DNA of 64,000 nucleotides from Isoperla grammatica (taxonomy: Eukaryota; Arthropoda; Insecta; Plecoptera; Perlodidae). The position numbers were made by a program, and so were the translations under genes. The notes beneath the pieces are model-generated. The model saw only the letters and a list, made by a program, of their open reading frames with translations. It was not told the DNA's origin and made no database searches. Positions within the stretch are counted from its first letter, which is position 1; each line of letters opens with the position of its first letter. Where the stretch lies: assembly GCA_945910005.1 (NCBI GenBank), contig OX246741.1, positions 49,125,167-49,189,166 on the forward strand, written 5' to 3'. Below, one piece after another: positions 63,465 through 64,000 of this stretch.

Positions 63465-64000
63465 CCAGAGATGAAACAAGATATCCGATATCAATTGAAA
63501 AAAACTCTAATCCGCTTTGCGTGTCGGTAATATTTCAAATAGGGGAAGAGAAAGATAAAAGATCGGCTACATTTTCTTATGAGAATTTTTAAAGTAGCTG
63601 CGGGGATTAAATGTTTTCAAACTTCAGTAAAAACGTAACAAAAACTAAGTTAAAAACTAAGAAGTGAATAAGTCGACATACAAATAATATGTAAGCATTC
63701 GTCTATACAGTATACATATTATTTTATATATTTTTATGCCTGCTTGTGTTACAATTGTACACTTTTTATTGTCCTTTGTAAATCAGTAACGGAATTGGAT
63801 GGACAATTTTTTTTTTTAAGGTTTTTGTTGGTATTTAACAAATACATGTTACAGCATGGATACTAGCTCCCAAAGAGCCTAAGCTCGCTGTTGCTTACTT
63901 CATGACAATAAATGCGAATTGGAAGACAAAAACGATTACCTTTAATTAGGTCCGTTTTAGTGGTTTATACTATTGGATTCGGGAACAACTGGGCATGAAT
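63465..64000. other. Non-coding right edge
   Basis: No gene is recognised. About 63820-63910 (T run, ACATGTTACAGCATGGATAC, AGAGCCTAAGCTCGCTGTTG) looks like a retroelement end but cannot be assigned. Confidence 0.3.

Overview
The window is AT-rich, gene-poor nuclear DNA from an animal. The initiator tRNA-Met genes are of metazoan type (anticodon loop CCCATAA, with C33). Genes are split by GT-AG introns. Transposons, retrotransposon fragments and satellite-like arrays fill most of the sequence. The mix of elements (P-like/THAP, MULE/Foldback-like, Tigger, hAT, a Tx1/L1-like LINE, 5S-headed SINE) fits a marine invertebrate, but no host protein-coding gene could be recognised, so the species is not determined.

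Left part (1-14193). It opens with the C-terminal coding end of a LINE on the minus strand, a SINE body and a decayed initiator-tRNA copy. Then comes a P-element-like transposon: THAP exon 1 (3364-3482), an intron of about 2.9 kb, and a main exon (6353-10011) carrying the RNase H-like transposase core. The main exon is broken by one in-frame TAA and carries a 21-bp coding minisatellite of about 37 units. Homologous inverted sequences at about 2945-3260 and 13190-13610 may be its long terminal repeats. A 635-bp element (12501-13135) with perfect 22-bp inverted repeats encloses a compact two-exon reading frame of 115 codons.

Central part (14194-50645). This is a nested insertion. A deleted Tigger/pogo element (TA target duplication, matching terminal repeats, CENP-B-like N-terminal exon) has been split by a 35,097-bp element (14959-50055). 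That element is flanked by a perfect 9-bp direct repeat. Its termini are long inverted arrays of about 145-bp satellite monomers, 2.2 kb on the left and 3.1 kb on the right, nearly identical at their outer ends. Long tandem-repeat inverted termini plus a 9-bp duplication match the Foldback/MULE pattern. The only large intact ORF inside (24703-28155, minus, 1150 aa) combines a MULE-like D-D-E core, a Cys/His cluster and a C-terminal USP-type ubiquitin protease-like domain. It is the best candidate for the mobilising enzyme. The interior also holds nested inverted-repeat elements with internal tandem repeats, LINE fragments, large GATA, GGTGAT and AAT microsatellites, tRNA-derived SINE heads, a 5S-derived SINE, and one end of a second, related satellite-tipped element (41440-42313).

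Right part (50646-64000). It contains three well-formed initiator tRNA-Met genes and one expanded variant, non-autonomous elements with 8-bp target duplications (58288-59503 and 61231-62076), interspersed repeats and a degenerate minisatellite of about 20 bp. No protein-coding gene is supported here.
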